This document shows, one piece after another, positions 37,830 to 46,015 of a stretch of 64,000 nt of DNA. Both the position numbers and the translations under genes were made by a program. This DNA comes from Pseudomonadota bacterium. Lineage in GTDB: Bacteria; Pseudomonadota; Alphaproteobacteria; Acetobacterales; Acetobacteraceae. The notes below the pieces were generated by a model. The model was not told the DNA's origin, did no database searches, and saw only the letters and a list, made by a program, of their open reading frames with translations. Location: the NCBI GenBank assembly GCA_021818505.1, contig JAKADX010000004.1, positions 62,001 through 126,000 of the forward strand, given 5' to 3'. Position 1 is the stretch's first letter. Each line of letters opens with the position of its first letter.

Positions 37830-40670
37830 ATGACCCTGATCGCGGAGATCGACTACGGCACGCCGGCGGCGCAGAGCACGACCGACGTGACGCTCACCAT
37901 CGACGGTGTCGAGGTGACGGTGCCCGCCGGAACCTCGATCATGCGCGCGGCGATGCAGTTGGGAACGCGGATCCCCAAGCTATGCGCGACGGACTCGCTG
38001 AACTCGTTTGGCTCTTGCCGGCTGTGCCTCGTCGAGATCGAGGGCCGGCCCGGAACGCCGGCGAGCTGCACCACGCCGGTGGCGCCAGGGATGTCGGTGC
38101 GCACTCAGACCCCGCGACTCGCGCAACTGCGCCGCGGGGTGATGGAACTCTATATCTCCGACCATCCGCTTGATTGCCTGACGTGCGCGGCGAACGGCGA
38201 TTGCGAGCTTCAGGACATGGCTGGCGCGGTCGGCCTGCGTGACGTGCGCTACGGCTACCAGGGTGCCAACCATCTCGACGCCGTCAAGGATGCGTCCAAC
38301 CCGTATTTCACCTTCGACCCGGCGAAATGCATCGTCTGCTCGCGCTGCGTGCGCGCCTGCGAGGAAGTGCAGGGAACGTTCGCGCTGACGATCGATGGTC
38401 GCGGCTTCGGCTCCAAGGTCGCCGCGGGAATGGCCGAGCCGTTCATGGAGTCCGAATGCGTCTCCTGCGGCGCCTGCGTGCAGGCCTGCCCGACCGCGAC
38501 GCTGATCGAGAAGTCGGTGATCGAACTCGGCCAGCCCGAGCACTCCGTTGTCACCACCTGCGCCTATTGCGGCGTCGGCTGCTCCTTCAAGGCGGAGATG
38601 CGCGGCGAGGAAGTGGTGCGCATGGTGCCCTGGAAGGACGGCAAGGCGAACCACGGCCATAGCTGCGTCAAGGGCCGCTTTGCCTGGGGCTACGCGATGC
38701 ACAAGGAGCGCATCCTCAAGCCGATGCTGCGCGAGAAGGTCACCGACCCGTGGCGCGAGGTAAGCTGGGAGGAGGCAATCGGCCGCGTCGCTAGTGAGTT
38801 CAAGCGCATCCAGACGCAGTACGGTCGCGACGCGATCGGCGGCATCACCTCGTCGCGCTGCACCAATGAGGAGACCTATCTGGTGCAGAAGCTGGTCCGC
38901 GCCGGCTTCGGCAACAACAATGTCGATACCTGCGCGCGCGTGTGCCACTCCCCCACCGGCTACGGGCTGAACGCGACCTTCGGCACTTCGGCCGGCACGC
39001 AGGATTTCGATTCGATCGAGCATACCGACGTGGTGATGCTCGTCGGCGCAAACCCCACCGACGCGCATCCGGTCTTTGCCTCGCGCATGAAGCGACGGCT
39101 GCGTGAGGGGGCGAAGCTCATCGTGGTTGATCCGCGCCGCATCGACCTGGTGCGTTCACCGCATGTCCAGGCGCAGCATCATCTGCCGCTGCGCCCCGGC
39201 ACCAATGTCGCGGTGCTGAACGCGATGGGGCATGTCATCGTCACCGAGGGGCTGGTGAACGAGGCGTTCGTGCGCGAACGCTGCGACCTCGCGGCATTCA
39301 ACGAATGGGCCGCGTTCGTGGCCGAGCCGCGCAACAGCCCGGCCGAGGTGGAGAAGGTTGCAGGCGTGCCGGCGCAGACCATCATCGACGCGGCGCGGCT
39401 GTATGCGACCGGGGGCAATGCGGCGATCTATTACGGGCTCGGCGTGACGGAGCACAGCCAGGGCACCACGACGGTCATGGCGATTGCCAATCTGGCGATG
39501 GCGACCGGCAATATCGGCCGCGCGGGCGTGGGCGTGAACCCGCTACGTGGCCAGAACAACGTGCAGGGTTCCTGCGACATGGGCAGCTTCCCGCACGAAC
39601 TTCCCGGCTACCGCCACATCGGCACCGACGCGGTCCGCGCCTCTTTCGAGGCGGCGTGGGGCCGTCCACTCGACAAGGAACCGGGACTGCGTATTCCCAA
39701 CATGCTCGACGAGGCCGTCGGCGGGCGCTTCAAGGGGCTTTACGTGCAGGGCGAGGACATCCTGCAATCCGATCCCGACACGCACCACGTCGCCGCCGGC
39801 CTCGCGGCGATGGAGTGCGTCGTCGTGCAGGACCTGTTCCTGAACGAAACCGCCAACTACGCCCACGTCTTCCTGCCCGGCTCGACCTTCCTGGAGCGTG
39901 ACGGCACCTTCACCAACGCCGAACGTCGCATCCAGCGCATCCGCCGGGTGATGTCGCCGCGCGCCGGCGTGGCTGACTGGGAGGTGACGGTCGCCATCGC
40001 CCGCGCGATGGGGCTGGAGATGAATTATCGCGACCCGTCCGAGATCATGGATGAGATCGCGCAGCTGACGCCGAGCTTCGCCGGCGTGTCCTATGCGAAG
40101 CTCGACGAACTCGGCTCGGTGCAGTGGCCGTGCAACGCGACGGCGCCCGAGGGCACGCCCGTCATGCATATCGAACGGTTCGTGCGCGGCAGCGGACAGT
40201 TCATGCTGACCGAGTATCAGCCGACCGACGAGCGCAGCACGCGAAAGTTCCCGCTGCTGCTGACCACCGGCCGCATCCTGTCGCAGTACAATGTCGGCGC
40301 GCAGACGCGCCGCACCGCCAATGTGCTTTGGCATGAGGAGGACGTGCTGGAGATCCATCCCGCCGATGCCGGACCGCGCGGCGTGCGGAGCGGCGACTGG
40401 GTGCGCCTGTCCAGCCGCGCCGGGGAGACGACAGTGCGCGCCCGCGTCACCGAACGGGTTGCGCCAGGGGTGGTGTACACGACGTTCCACCATCCGATGA
40501 CGCAGGCCAACGTCGTCACCACCGACTTCTCCGACTGGGCGACCAACTGCCCTGAATACAAGGTGACGGCGGTGCAGGTGACGCCGTCCAACGGGCCGAC
40601 GGAATGGCAGACTCAGTACGAGGAACAGGCGCAGCAGAGCCGTCGCATCCTCGCCGACGCCGCGGATTGA
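37830..40670 (+). CDS. fdsA: NAD-dependent formate dehydrogenase catalytic alpha subunit
   Basis: 946 residues. N-terminal NuoG-like part: a [2Fe-2S] site (Cys52, 63, 66, 80), the His112-Cys116-Cys119-Cys125 cluster, and two ferredoxin-type clusters (Cys167/170/173/177 and 210/213/216/220). The molybdopterin domain follows, with its own [4Fe-4S] (Cys244, 247, 251 and 279). The active-site Cys372 lies in ARVCHSPTG and replaces the selenocysteine of E. coli FdhF; His373 follows. It oxidises formate to CO2 at a molybdenum-bis-MGD cofactor. ATG 37830 lies 11 bases after fdsB. Confidence 0.96.
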   Translation: MTLIAEIDYGTPAAQSTTDVTLTIDGVEVTVPAGTSIMRAAMQLGTRIPKLCATDSLNSFGSCRLCLVEIEGRPGTPASCTTPVAPGMSVRTQTPRLAQLRRGVMELYISDHPLDCLTCAANGDCELQDMAGAVGLRDVRYGYQGANHLDAVKDASNPYFTFDPAKCIVCSRCVRACEEVQGTFALTIDGRGFGSKVAAGMAEPFMESECVSCGACVQACPTATLIEKSVIELGQPEHSVVTTCAYCGVGCSFKAEMRGEEVVRMVPWKDGKANHGHSCVKGRFAWGYAMHKERILKPMLREKVTDPWREVSWEEAIGRVASEFKRIQTQYGRDAIGGITSSRCTNEETYLVQKLVRAGFGNNNVDTCARVCHSPTGYGLNATFGTSAGTQDFDSIEHTDVVMLVGANPTDAHPVFASRMKRRLREGAKLIVVDPRRIDLVRSPHVQAQHHLPLRPGTNVAVLNAMGHVIVTEGLVNEAFVRERCDLAAFNEWAAFVAEPRNSPAEVEKVAGVPAQTIIDAARLYATGGNAAIYYGLGVTEHSQGTTTVMAIANLAMATGNIGRAGVGVNPLRGQNNVQGSCDMGSFPHELPGYRHIGTDAVRASFEAAWGRPLDKEPGLRIPNMLDEAVGGRFKGLYVQGEDILQSDPDTHHVAAGLAAMECVVVQDLFLNETANYAHVFLPGSTFLERDGTFTNAERRIQRIRRVMSPRAGVADWEVTVAIARAMGLEMNYRDPSEIMDEIAQLTPSFAGVSYAKLDELGSVQWPCNATAPEGTPVMHIERFVRGSGQFMLTEYQPTDERSTRKFPLLLTTGRILSQYNVGAQTRRTANVLWHEEDVLEIHPADAGPRGVRSGDWVRLSSRAGETTVRARVTERVAPGVVYTTFHHPMTQANVVTTDFSDWATNCPEYKVTAVQVTPSNGPTEWQTQYEEQAQQSRRILADAAD

Positions 40671-40672
40671 CC

Positions 40673-41491
40673 ATGCCGCCGCTGCGCCGGAGCCTGCCGG
40701 CCGTGTGGCGTCATGGCGTGCGCGTCGCGACCGCGCCGCGCGACATCCCGGAGGAAATGCCGCTCGCGCTGACCTTCAACCGCGAGACCTACGCGGTGAT
40801 GATGGGCACGCCGGCCGACCTGGAGGATTTCGCGGTCGGCTTCGCGCTGACCGAGGGCATCGTTGCGCGCACAGACGAGATCGTGACGCTCGATGTGCTG
40901 GAGCATGCGCAGGGAATCGAGTTGCGCATCGACCTCGATGCATCGCGGCTCGCCGCCCTGACGCGGCGGCGGCGACGGATCGCCGGGCCGACCGGCTGCG
41001 GGCTGTGCGGCATTGACAGCCTTGCCGAAGCCGTGCGTTCGCCGGCGGTGGTCGGGTCGGATTCTTCGGTAACGGCTGCGGACATCGCGCAGGCGCTGCG
41101 CGCAATGGAGCCGTTGCAGGTGTTGAACGCCGCAACGCATGCGCTTCACGCGGCGGCGTTCTGGCATCCGGTCGAGGGCATCGTGGCCTTGCGTGAGGAT
41201 GTCGGCCGGCACAACGCGCTCGACAAGCTGGCCGGGGCGCTGGCGCGCATGGGGCGGTCGGCGGCGGACGGGATCGTGCTGTTGAGCAGCCGCGTCTCGA
41301 TCGAGATGGTGCAGAAGGCGGCGGCAATCGGCGCGCCGGTGTTGGTCGCGGTATCGGCACCGACTGCGCACGCCGTCCGACTGGCCGAGGCGGCCGGCAT
41401 GACGCTGGTGGCGGTGGCCCGCCGCGACGGCTTCGAGGTATTCTGCGGCGAGCAGCGGATCAGGGCGGAGGCGAAGGCACATGTCGCATGA
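40673..41491 (+). CDS. fdhD: Formate dehydrogenase accessory sulfurtransferase FdhD (FdsC)
   Basis: 272 residues. It delivers sulfur to, and helps insert, the molybdenum cofactor of FdsA. The conserved cysteine pair is in GPTGCGLCGIDS (Cys109 and Cys112). Other family blocks are FNRETYAVMMGTPADLEDFAVGF and EDVGRHNALDKLAGA. ATG 40673 is 2 bases after the fdsA stop. It is named fdsC in the operon nomenclature of Fds enzymes. Confidence 0.95.
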   Translation: MPPLRRSLPAVWRHGVRVATAPRDIPEEMPLALTFNRETYAVMMGTPADLEDFAVGFALTEGIVARTDEIVTLDVLEHAQGIELRIDLDASRLAALTRRRRRIAGPTGCGLCGIDSLAEAVRSPAVVGSDSSVTAADIAQALRAMEPLQVLNAATHALHAAAFWHPVEGIVALREDVGRHNALDKLAGALARMGRSAADGIVLLSSRVSIEMVQKAAAIGAPVLVAVSAPTAHAVRLAEAAGMTLVAVARRDGFEVFCGEQRIRAEAKAHVA

Positions 41492-41717
41492 CGATAAACT
41501 GGTCCGCATGGCCAATGACATCGGCAGGTTCTTCGCCGCCCAGGGCGAGGCACGGGCGGTCGAGGGCATCGCGACGCATCTGAGGAAGTTCTGGACGCCG
41601 CGCATGCGCGCCGAGATCATCGCGCACGTCGAGCACGGCGGCGCCGGGCTGGATGACCTGCCACGCCGGGCCGTGGCGCGCCTCGCCGCAGCGTCCGCGG
41701 CCGCGGCCGCGGCCTGA
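41481..41717 (+). CDS. fdsD: Formate dehydrogenase delta subunit
   Basis: 78 residues, overlapping fdhD by 11 bases. The FdsD family is recognised from KLVRMANDIGRFFAAQ and KFWTPRMRAEIIAHV. In Fds-type enzymes it is needed for assembly of the active complex. The last ten residues are an Ala run. It ends 5 bases from the convergent ABC permease gene. Confidence 0.93.
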   Translation: MSHDDKLVRMANDIGRFFAAQGEARAVEGIATHLRKFWTPRMRAEIIAHVEHGGAGLDDLPRRAVARLAAASAAAAAA

Positions 41718-41721
41718 CCGG

Positions 41722-42741
41722 CTATCGCCGGCGCCGGCCCTTGACGAAACGGTCGAAGGCCACGGCGAGCACGATGATGACGCCGATGATGATCTGCTGC
41801 ACGTAGGGTGAGACGTTCATCAGCACGAGTCCGTTGATCAACACGCCGATCAGGATGGCGCCGACTACCGTGCCGGCGACGCTGCCGATGCCGCCGAACA
41901 GGCTGGTGCCACCAATGACCACGCTGGCGATGACCGTCAGCTCATAGCCCAAGCCGGCCACCGCCTCCGCCGAGTTCAGGCGCGAGGACAGCACGAACCC
42001 GGCGATGCCTGCGAACAGCCCGACGATGACATAGACGGAGAGCGTCAGTGCCCTGACGTTCAGGCCCGAGAGCCGCGCCGCCTCGGCATTCCCGCCGACC
42101 GCATAGACATGCCGCCCATAGCGCGTATGGCGCAGGACAATGTGGCAGAGCAGCGCGAAGCCGAGGAACACGATCACCGGCACCGGCATCGGGCCGATCT
42201 TGCCTTGTCCCCAGAAGCGGTAGGTATCGTCGAAACTGCTGATCGGCCCGCCGCCGGAATACAGCAGCGCCGCGCCACGAAAGGCCGACAGCCCGCCGAG
42301 CGTGACGACGAAGGGGGGCACGTCCAGCGTTGTGATGGCGACGCCCTGCACCAGTCCCGCGCCAAGGCCTACCAGCGCCGCGGCGCCGACCGAGACGATC
42401 AGCGGATAGCCGGCCGCCACCGTGTCGTCGAGAGAGAGGCTGTTGGCCGACGATCCCTTGTTCAGCGCGCCGGCCACAAGTCCGGCCAGCGCGACCACCG
42501 ATCCGACCGACAGATCGATCCCGCCAGTAAGAATCACAAAGGTCATGCCGAGCGCGATCAGGCCGGTGATGGAAATTTGGCGCATCACGTTGAAGAGGTT
42601 CAGCTCGGACAGAAACCGCGGCTCCAGCACAGAGAACACGAACATCAGCACGAGCAGGAACACCAGCGGGGCAACGCGCCCGAGCAGGGTTGCCGCGTCG
42701 GGGCGGCGTGTCGCGCTCGGTTCAGTGGCGGTCTGGGACAT
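41722..42741 (-). CDS. CUT2-family sugar ABC transporter permease (RbsC-like)
   Basis: 339 residues, about eight to ten membrane segments. The family signatures include GLIALGMTFVILTGGIDLSVGSVVALAG, ALFQG-type segment GLVQGVAITTLDVPPFVVTLGGLSAFRG and the C-terminal GTSLFGGIGSVAGTVVGAILIGVLINGLVL. Third gene of a substrate-binding / ATPase / permease operon. Eight bases separate it from the ATPase stop. The substrate is likely a monosaccharide, not determined. Confidence 0.93.
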   Translation of the reverse strand: MSQTATEPSATRRPDAATLLGRVAPLVFLLVLMFVFSVLEPRFLSELNLFNVMRQISITGLIALGMTFVILTGGIDLSVGSVVALAGLVAGALNKGSSANSLSLDDTVAAGYPLIVSVGAAALVGLGAGLVQGVAITTLDVPPFVVTLGGLSAFRGAALLYSGGGPISSFDDTYRFWGQGKIGPMPVPVIVFLGFALLCHIVLRHTRYGRHVYAVGGNAEAARLSGLNVRALTLSVYVIVGLFAGIAGFVLSSRLNSAEAVAGLGYELTVIASVVIGGTSLFGGIGSVAGTVVGAILIGVLINGLVLMNVSPYVQQIIIGVIIVLAVAFDRFVKGRRRR

Positions 42742-42749
42742 GCCTGGTT

Positions 42750-44285
42750 CTATGCGTCCACCGGCGCGAGCGTCATCAGCGCCATCAGCTTTTCCTGCGT
42801 CGCCTCAGCCGCCGGCAGGTCGCCGGTGATGCGCCCCTCGCGCATGGTGATGATCCGATCGCTGATCGCGAGCACCTCGGGCAATTCCGAGGAGATCGCC
42901 ATGACGGCGATGCCGTTGCCGGCCAGTTCGTCGAGCAGTTCATGCACCTCGGCCTTGGCTGCGATATCGACCCCGCGCGTGGGTTCGTCCACGATCAGCA
43001 CGTTCGGCTTCAGCGCCAGCCAGCGCGCCAACACCACCTTCTGCTGATTGCCGCCCGAGAGGTTGACCACCATCTGCTCGCCGCTGCTCATGCGGATCTT
43101 CAGCGTGCGGCGGTAGTGTTCCAGCGCCTCCGCCTCCGCCCGCTCGCGCACGAACACGCCGAAGGATAGGAACTGGCCCAACGCGGCGATGGAAAAGTTG
43201 TGCCGCACCGCCAGCGCAAGGAACAGCGCCTGCAGCTTGCGGTCCTCCGGCACCAGCCCGATGCCGGCACGGATCGCGTCGCGCGGAGAGTGGACGCGGA
43301 CAGGGCTGCCATCGACCTCGATGCGGCCGCCGGCACGCGGATCGGCGCCGAACACAGCCCGTGCGAGTTCGGTGCGGCCCGCCCCGACCAGCCCGGCGAT
43401 GCCGACAATCTCGCCCTGCCGCACATCGAGGTCGATGCCGTGCAACACCGTGCCGTGCGTCGTGACTCCCTCGGTGCGCAGGTTGCGTATCGACAGCCGC
43501 ACCGGCCCAGGCGCCCGCCGTGTCGCGGGCCGGCGATAGAGTTGTTCGGCGGAGCGGCCCACCATCATCCGAATCAGTTCGTCCATCTCGAGCCCGGCGA
43601 CCGGGCGCGTGCCCGCCAGCCGCCCGTCGCGCAGCACCGTCACCCGGTCGCAGACGCCGGTAGCCTCGGTCAGGCGGTGCGTGACAAAGATCACCGCCAG
43701 CCCCGCGTGACGCAGCGAGTCCATGATCCGCAGCAAGCGCGCCACCTCGGTCTCCGACAGCGCCGAGGTTGGCTCGTCCATGATGATGAGCCGGCTCTGC
43801 ATCGACAGAGCGCGCGCGATCTCCACCATCTGCTGCTCGGCCACCGAAAGGTCGCGCACGCTCATCATCGGGTCGAGATCCAGCCCGATGCGCCGCGTCA
43901 CATCGCCCGTGTCGCGCGCCAGCCGCGGCCAGTCGATGAGCCCGGTGGCGCGCAGCGGCTCGCGGCCGATGAATACGTTCTCGGCGATGGTCAGGTCGGG
44001 GACCAGGTTGAATTCCTGGTAGATCGTGACGATGCCGCGCTGCTGCGCCTGGTGCGGTGTCGCCAGCGTCGCCGTCTCGCCTTGCCATGTGATCGTGCCG
44101 GCGTCGGGTCGCTGCGCGCCGGAGACGATCTTCAGCAGTGTCGATTTGCCTGCGCCATTTTCACCCAGCAAGCCAAGCACTTCGCCGGCTCGCACGTCGA
44201 GCGACACGTCGGCCAGCGCAGTGACGCCGGGGAAGCGCTTGGTGATGCCGTGCAGGGCGAGCAGCGGCGGCGATTCACGCGCCAT
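42750..44285 (-). CDS. CUT2-family sugar ABC transporter ATPase (RbsA-like, duplicated)
   Basis: 511 residues from the ATG at 44285; GTG 44297 upstream is in frame. Two fused nucleotide-binding domains are visible. The first has Walker A GENGAGKST, the signature (LSVAEQQMVEIARAL) and Walker B LIIMDEPTS. The second has degenerate Walker A GLVGAGRTE, the signature LSGGNQQKVVLARWL and Walker B VLIVDEPTRG. This arrangement is standard for RbsA-like ATPases. A strong hairpin (44298-44320) separates it from the upstream binding-protein gene. Confidence 0.94.
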   Translation of the reverse strand: MARESPPLLALHGITKRFPGVTALADVSLDVRAGEVLGLLGENGAGKSTLLKIVSGAQRPDAGTITWQGETATLATPHQAQQRGIVTIYQEFNLVPDLTIAENVFIGREPLRATGLIDWPRLARDTGDVTRRIGLDLDPMMSVRDLSVAEQQMVEIARALSMQSRLIIMDEPTSALSETEVARLLRIMDSLRHAGLAVIFVTHRLTEATGVCDRVTVLRDGRLAGTRPVAGLEMDELIRMMVGRSAEQLYRRPATRRAPGPVRLSIRNLRTEGVTTHGTVLHGIDLDVRQGEIVGIAGLVGAGRTELARAVFGADPRAGGRIEVDGSPVRVHSPRDAIRAGIGLVPEDRKLQALFLALAVRHNFSIAALGQFLSFGVFVRERAEAEALEHYRRTLKIRMSSGEQMVVNLSGGNQQKVVLARWLALKPNVLIVDEPTRGVDIAAKAEVHELLDELAGNGIAVMAISSELPEVLAISDRIITMREGRITGDLPAAEATQEKLMALMTLAPVDA

Positions 44286-44297
44286 CCAACTCCCCAC

Positions 44298-44320
44298 CCC
44301 CCTCCCGCACCAGGAGGGGG
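44298..44320. repeat. Intercistronic hairpin between binding-protein and ATPase genes
   Basis: CCCCCTCC (44298-44305) and GGAGGGGG (44313-44320) form a perfect 8-bp stem with a 7-base loop, in the 57 bases between the two genes. Such hairpins often stabilise the upstream binding-protein message and lower the downstream level. It overlaps the ATPase ribosome site region. No T-run follows on either strand, so a factor-independent terminator is unlikely. Confidence 0.5.
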
Positions 44321-44342
44321 AGCATTATCGGCGCGTGACGAG

Positions 44343-45302
44343 TCACGGCATCTCGGACAGTCGCTCGGCCTTGTCGAGATTTGCCTTGGTGATGACGATC
44401 GGGGTGATCAGCACGAGCTTGCTCGCAGGCTGCTTGCCGTCGCGGGCGAAGGCGACAGCGATGTCCATGGCGATCCGGCTCTGCTCGCCGGGGAACTGCT
44501 CGACCGTACCGGCCATGCTGCCGTCCTTGACCCGCGCCAGCGCCTCCGGCAGCGCGTCGAAGCCGTAGATCTTCACGTTCTTGAGGTTGCGCGCACGCGC
44601 TGCCTCCAGTGCGCCCAGCGCCATGTCGTCATTGGCGCAGACGATCACGTCCGGCGGCTCCGAAAGGCCCGCCAGCCCGGATTCGGTCACCGACAGCGCC
44701 TGGTCGCGGGCGAAGTTGGCAGTCTGTTCGAACACGATCTTGAACTTGTCCTTGTGCTGGTCGAGGACCGAATGAAGCCCCTTGTTGCGGTCGATGGCCG
44801 GCCCTGCGCCGGGCTGACCCTGCAGATGGAACACCCGCGCGCCGTTGGGGAATGCCGCCACGATCGCCTCGCCCTGCGCCTCGCCGCCCTTGACGTTGTC
44901 GGCGCCGACGTGGGCCAGGATGCCTGGCACCTTGTTGATTCGTCGGTCGATCGTCACCACCGGCACCTTGGCGCTGACCGCCTCCTGCACTGCCGGCGCC
45001 ATCGCGTTCACGTCCAGCGGGCTGATGACGATCGCGTCCACGCCCTTGGTGATCGCGGCCTCGACATCACCAGTCTGTTTGGGCGCGCTATTCTGCCCGT
45101 CGGTTTCCAGCAGCGTGACGTTGCCGAGTTTGTCGGCCTCGGCGCGCAGCTGCTTCTGCATGTGGACGAAGAAGGGGAACGACAGGCTCGGCAGCGAGGT
45201 CAGCACTGTCAGGTGCTTGTCGGCGGCGAAGGCGGGCACCCGCAGACCGGTGGCGGCGCCGGCGATCGCGGTGCCGAGCAGCAGGGCGCGGCGGTGCAAC
45301 AT
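44343..45302 (-). CDS. Sugar ABC transporter substrate-binding protein
   Basis: 319 residues from the ATG at 45302, which has GGGAGGG; the frame runs open to 45371. The signal peptide ends at about residue 26 (VPAFA). The mature protein is a type I periplasmic binding protein of the RbsB group (KQTGDVEAAITKGVDAIVISPLDVNAMAPAV, VVTIDRRIN, ANDDMALGALEAARA). It should deliver a sugar or similar solute to the permease encoded downstream. An unusual hairpin sits in its 5' leader. Confidence 0.92.
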   Translation of the reverse strand: MLHRRALLLGTAIAGAATGLRVPAFAADKHLTVLTSLPSLSFPFFVHMQKQLRAEADKLGNVTLLETDGQNSAPKQTGDVEAAITKGVDAIVISPLDVNAMAPAVQEAVSAKVPVVTIDRRINKVPGILAHVGADNVKGGEAQGEAIVAAFPNGARVFHLQGQPGAGPAIDRNKGLHSVLDQHKDKFKIVFEQTANFARDQALSVTESGLAGLSEPPDVIVCANDDMALGALEAARARNLKNVKIYGFDALPEALARVKDGSMAGTVEQFPGEQSRIAMDIAVAFARDGKQPASKLVLITPIVITKANLDKAERLSEMP

Positions 45303-45327
45303 GGTGGTCCCTCCCGGCTCTTGATGT

Positions 45328-45371
45328 TTGACGGCGGTTTCAGCCTCGCAGCGGCGAGGCGCAGCCGTCAA
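45328..45371. repeat. Nested inverted repeat in the binding-protein leader
   Basis: Outer arms TTGACGGC (45328-45335) and GCCGTCAA (45364-45371) are perfect; inside them GCCTCGC (45343-45349) and GCGAGGC (45354-45360) are also perfect with a 4-base loop. In the minus-strand message this makes one long, slightly bulged hairpin whose near end is 25 bases before the start codon. There is no T-run. It could be an operator pair, an mRNA-stabilising hairpin or an attenuator. Confidence 0.5.
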
Positions 45372-45578
45372 TAGAGGTGGTCGCAGGGCGGCCCGCGCAC
45401 GACCCGGTCCCGGCAGTCGATGGCGAGGGGTGCGCCCCTGTCATCGGCCTGTCGCAATCCCCTTGATTGCCGGAGCCGGAAAGGTATATCCGGCTTCCTG
45501 GTGCTGCACGCGGGTCCGTCAGGGCGTCGCGTGTCCCACCCCGGCAGCCGCCGGTTCGCAACCGTATCAAGGGATCAC

Positions 45579-45710
45579 ATGAACCCGCGATCTAGCAGCC
45601 AACCCTCGGAGAGCCATAGTCGGCGCATCGCCGACGTGACCTCGCCGGCGGGTTGGATCATCGCCCGGGACGTGCATGTGACCGTACGGGGATCGGCGCC
45701 GACGCGTTGA
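45579..45710 (+). CDS. Possible small protein, 43 residues
   Basis: ATG 45579 is followed by 43 codons. The ribosome site is weak (AAGGGAT just upstream). The product is rich in Ser, Arg and Pro with a hydrophobic end (GWIIARDVHVTVRG). No family is recognised. It is listed because a second small ORF with a strong ribosome site follows at 45772 on the same strand, upstream of the NRAMP-like gene. It may equally be non-coding leader. Confidence 0.25.
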   Translation: MNPRSSSQPSESHSRRIADVTSPAGWIIARDVHVTVRGSAPTR

Positions 45711-45771
45711 TCCCCTAGCGGCCCGAGCGCCCCGGGTTCGAGCAACCGCTTGAGCCAAGAGGAGGCGCCAG

Positions 45772-45918
45772 ATGGCCGCTCTTCGGACGTTTCGCGATGA
45801 TCTGGGCAACGGCCCGGCCGCCCGCCTGTCTGCCCACTGGGGGCATGATGCAGGCGGGCGGCTCGTCTGCCGTTGGTCCTTCGACCTCCGTACCTCCGAC
45901 GACGATCCGCTCGGTTGA
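45772..45918 (+). CDS. Small protein with a strong ribosome site upstream of the NRAMP-like gene
   Basis: 48 residues. GAGGAGG at 45759-45765 sits at ideal spacing from ATG 45772. The sequence is compact and polar, with the core RLVCRWSFDLRTSDDD and one Cys; it is not predicted to cross a membrane. No family is recognised. It ends 97 bases before the NRAMP-like start on the same strand. A leader peptide or a small partner of the transporter are both possible. Confidence 0.5.
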   Translation: MAALRTFRDDLGNGPAARLSAHWGHDAGGRLVCRWSFDLRTSDDDPLG

Positions 45919-46015
45919 CGCGGTGCGGCGCCCGCGTGCGGGTGCCGCACCTTTTGTCTGATCGAACGGGACGAAGCCGGACACCGCCCCGGTGCCGACG
46001 CAGGAGGACGGAACA

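Larger units (their letters stand above)
45303..45771. other. Divergent control region of the ABC operon and the NRAMP-side genes
   Basis: 469 bases. It holds the nested hairpin at 45328-45371 in the leader of the binding-protein gene and a second hairpin at 45472-45498 (GGAGCCGGA/TCCGGCTTCC with an AAGGTATA loop, one G-T pair). A low-confidence small ORF at 45579-45710 is listed separately. No known riboswitch consensus (Mn, Mg, TPP) was recognised. Promoters for both directions must lie here but I could not pick them. Confidence 0.45.

Noticed and set aside
43200-45374. A 724-codon plus-strand frame opposite the ABC ATPase and binding-protein genes
   Set aside because: Both minus-strand genes have clear motifs and ribosome sites; the plus frame crosses the intercistronic hairpin and has none.
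45472-45498. The GGAGCCGGA/TCCGGCTTCC hairpin as a manganese or magnesium riboswitch for the NRAMP-like gene
   Set aside because: The conserved blocks of the yybP-ykoY and M-box aptamers were not found around it; it is only a simple stem.
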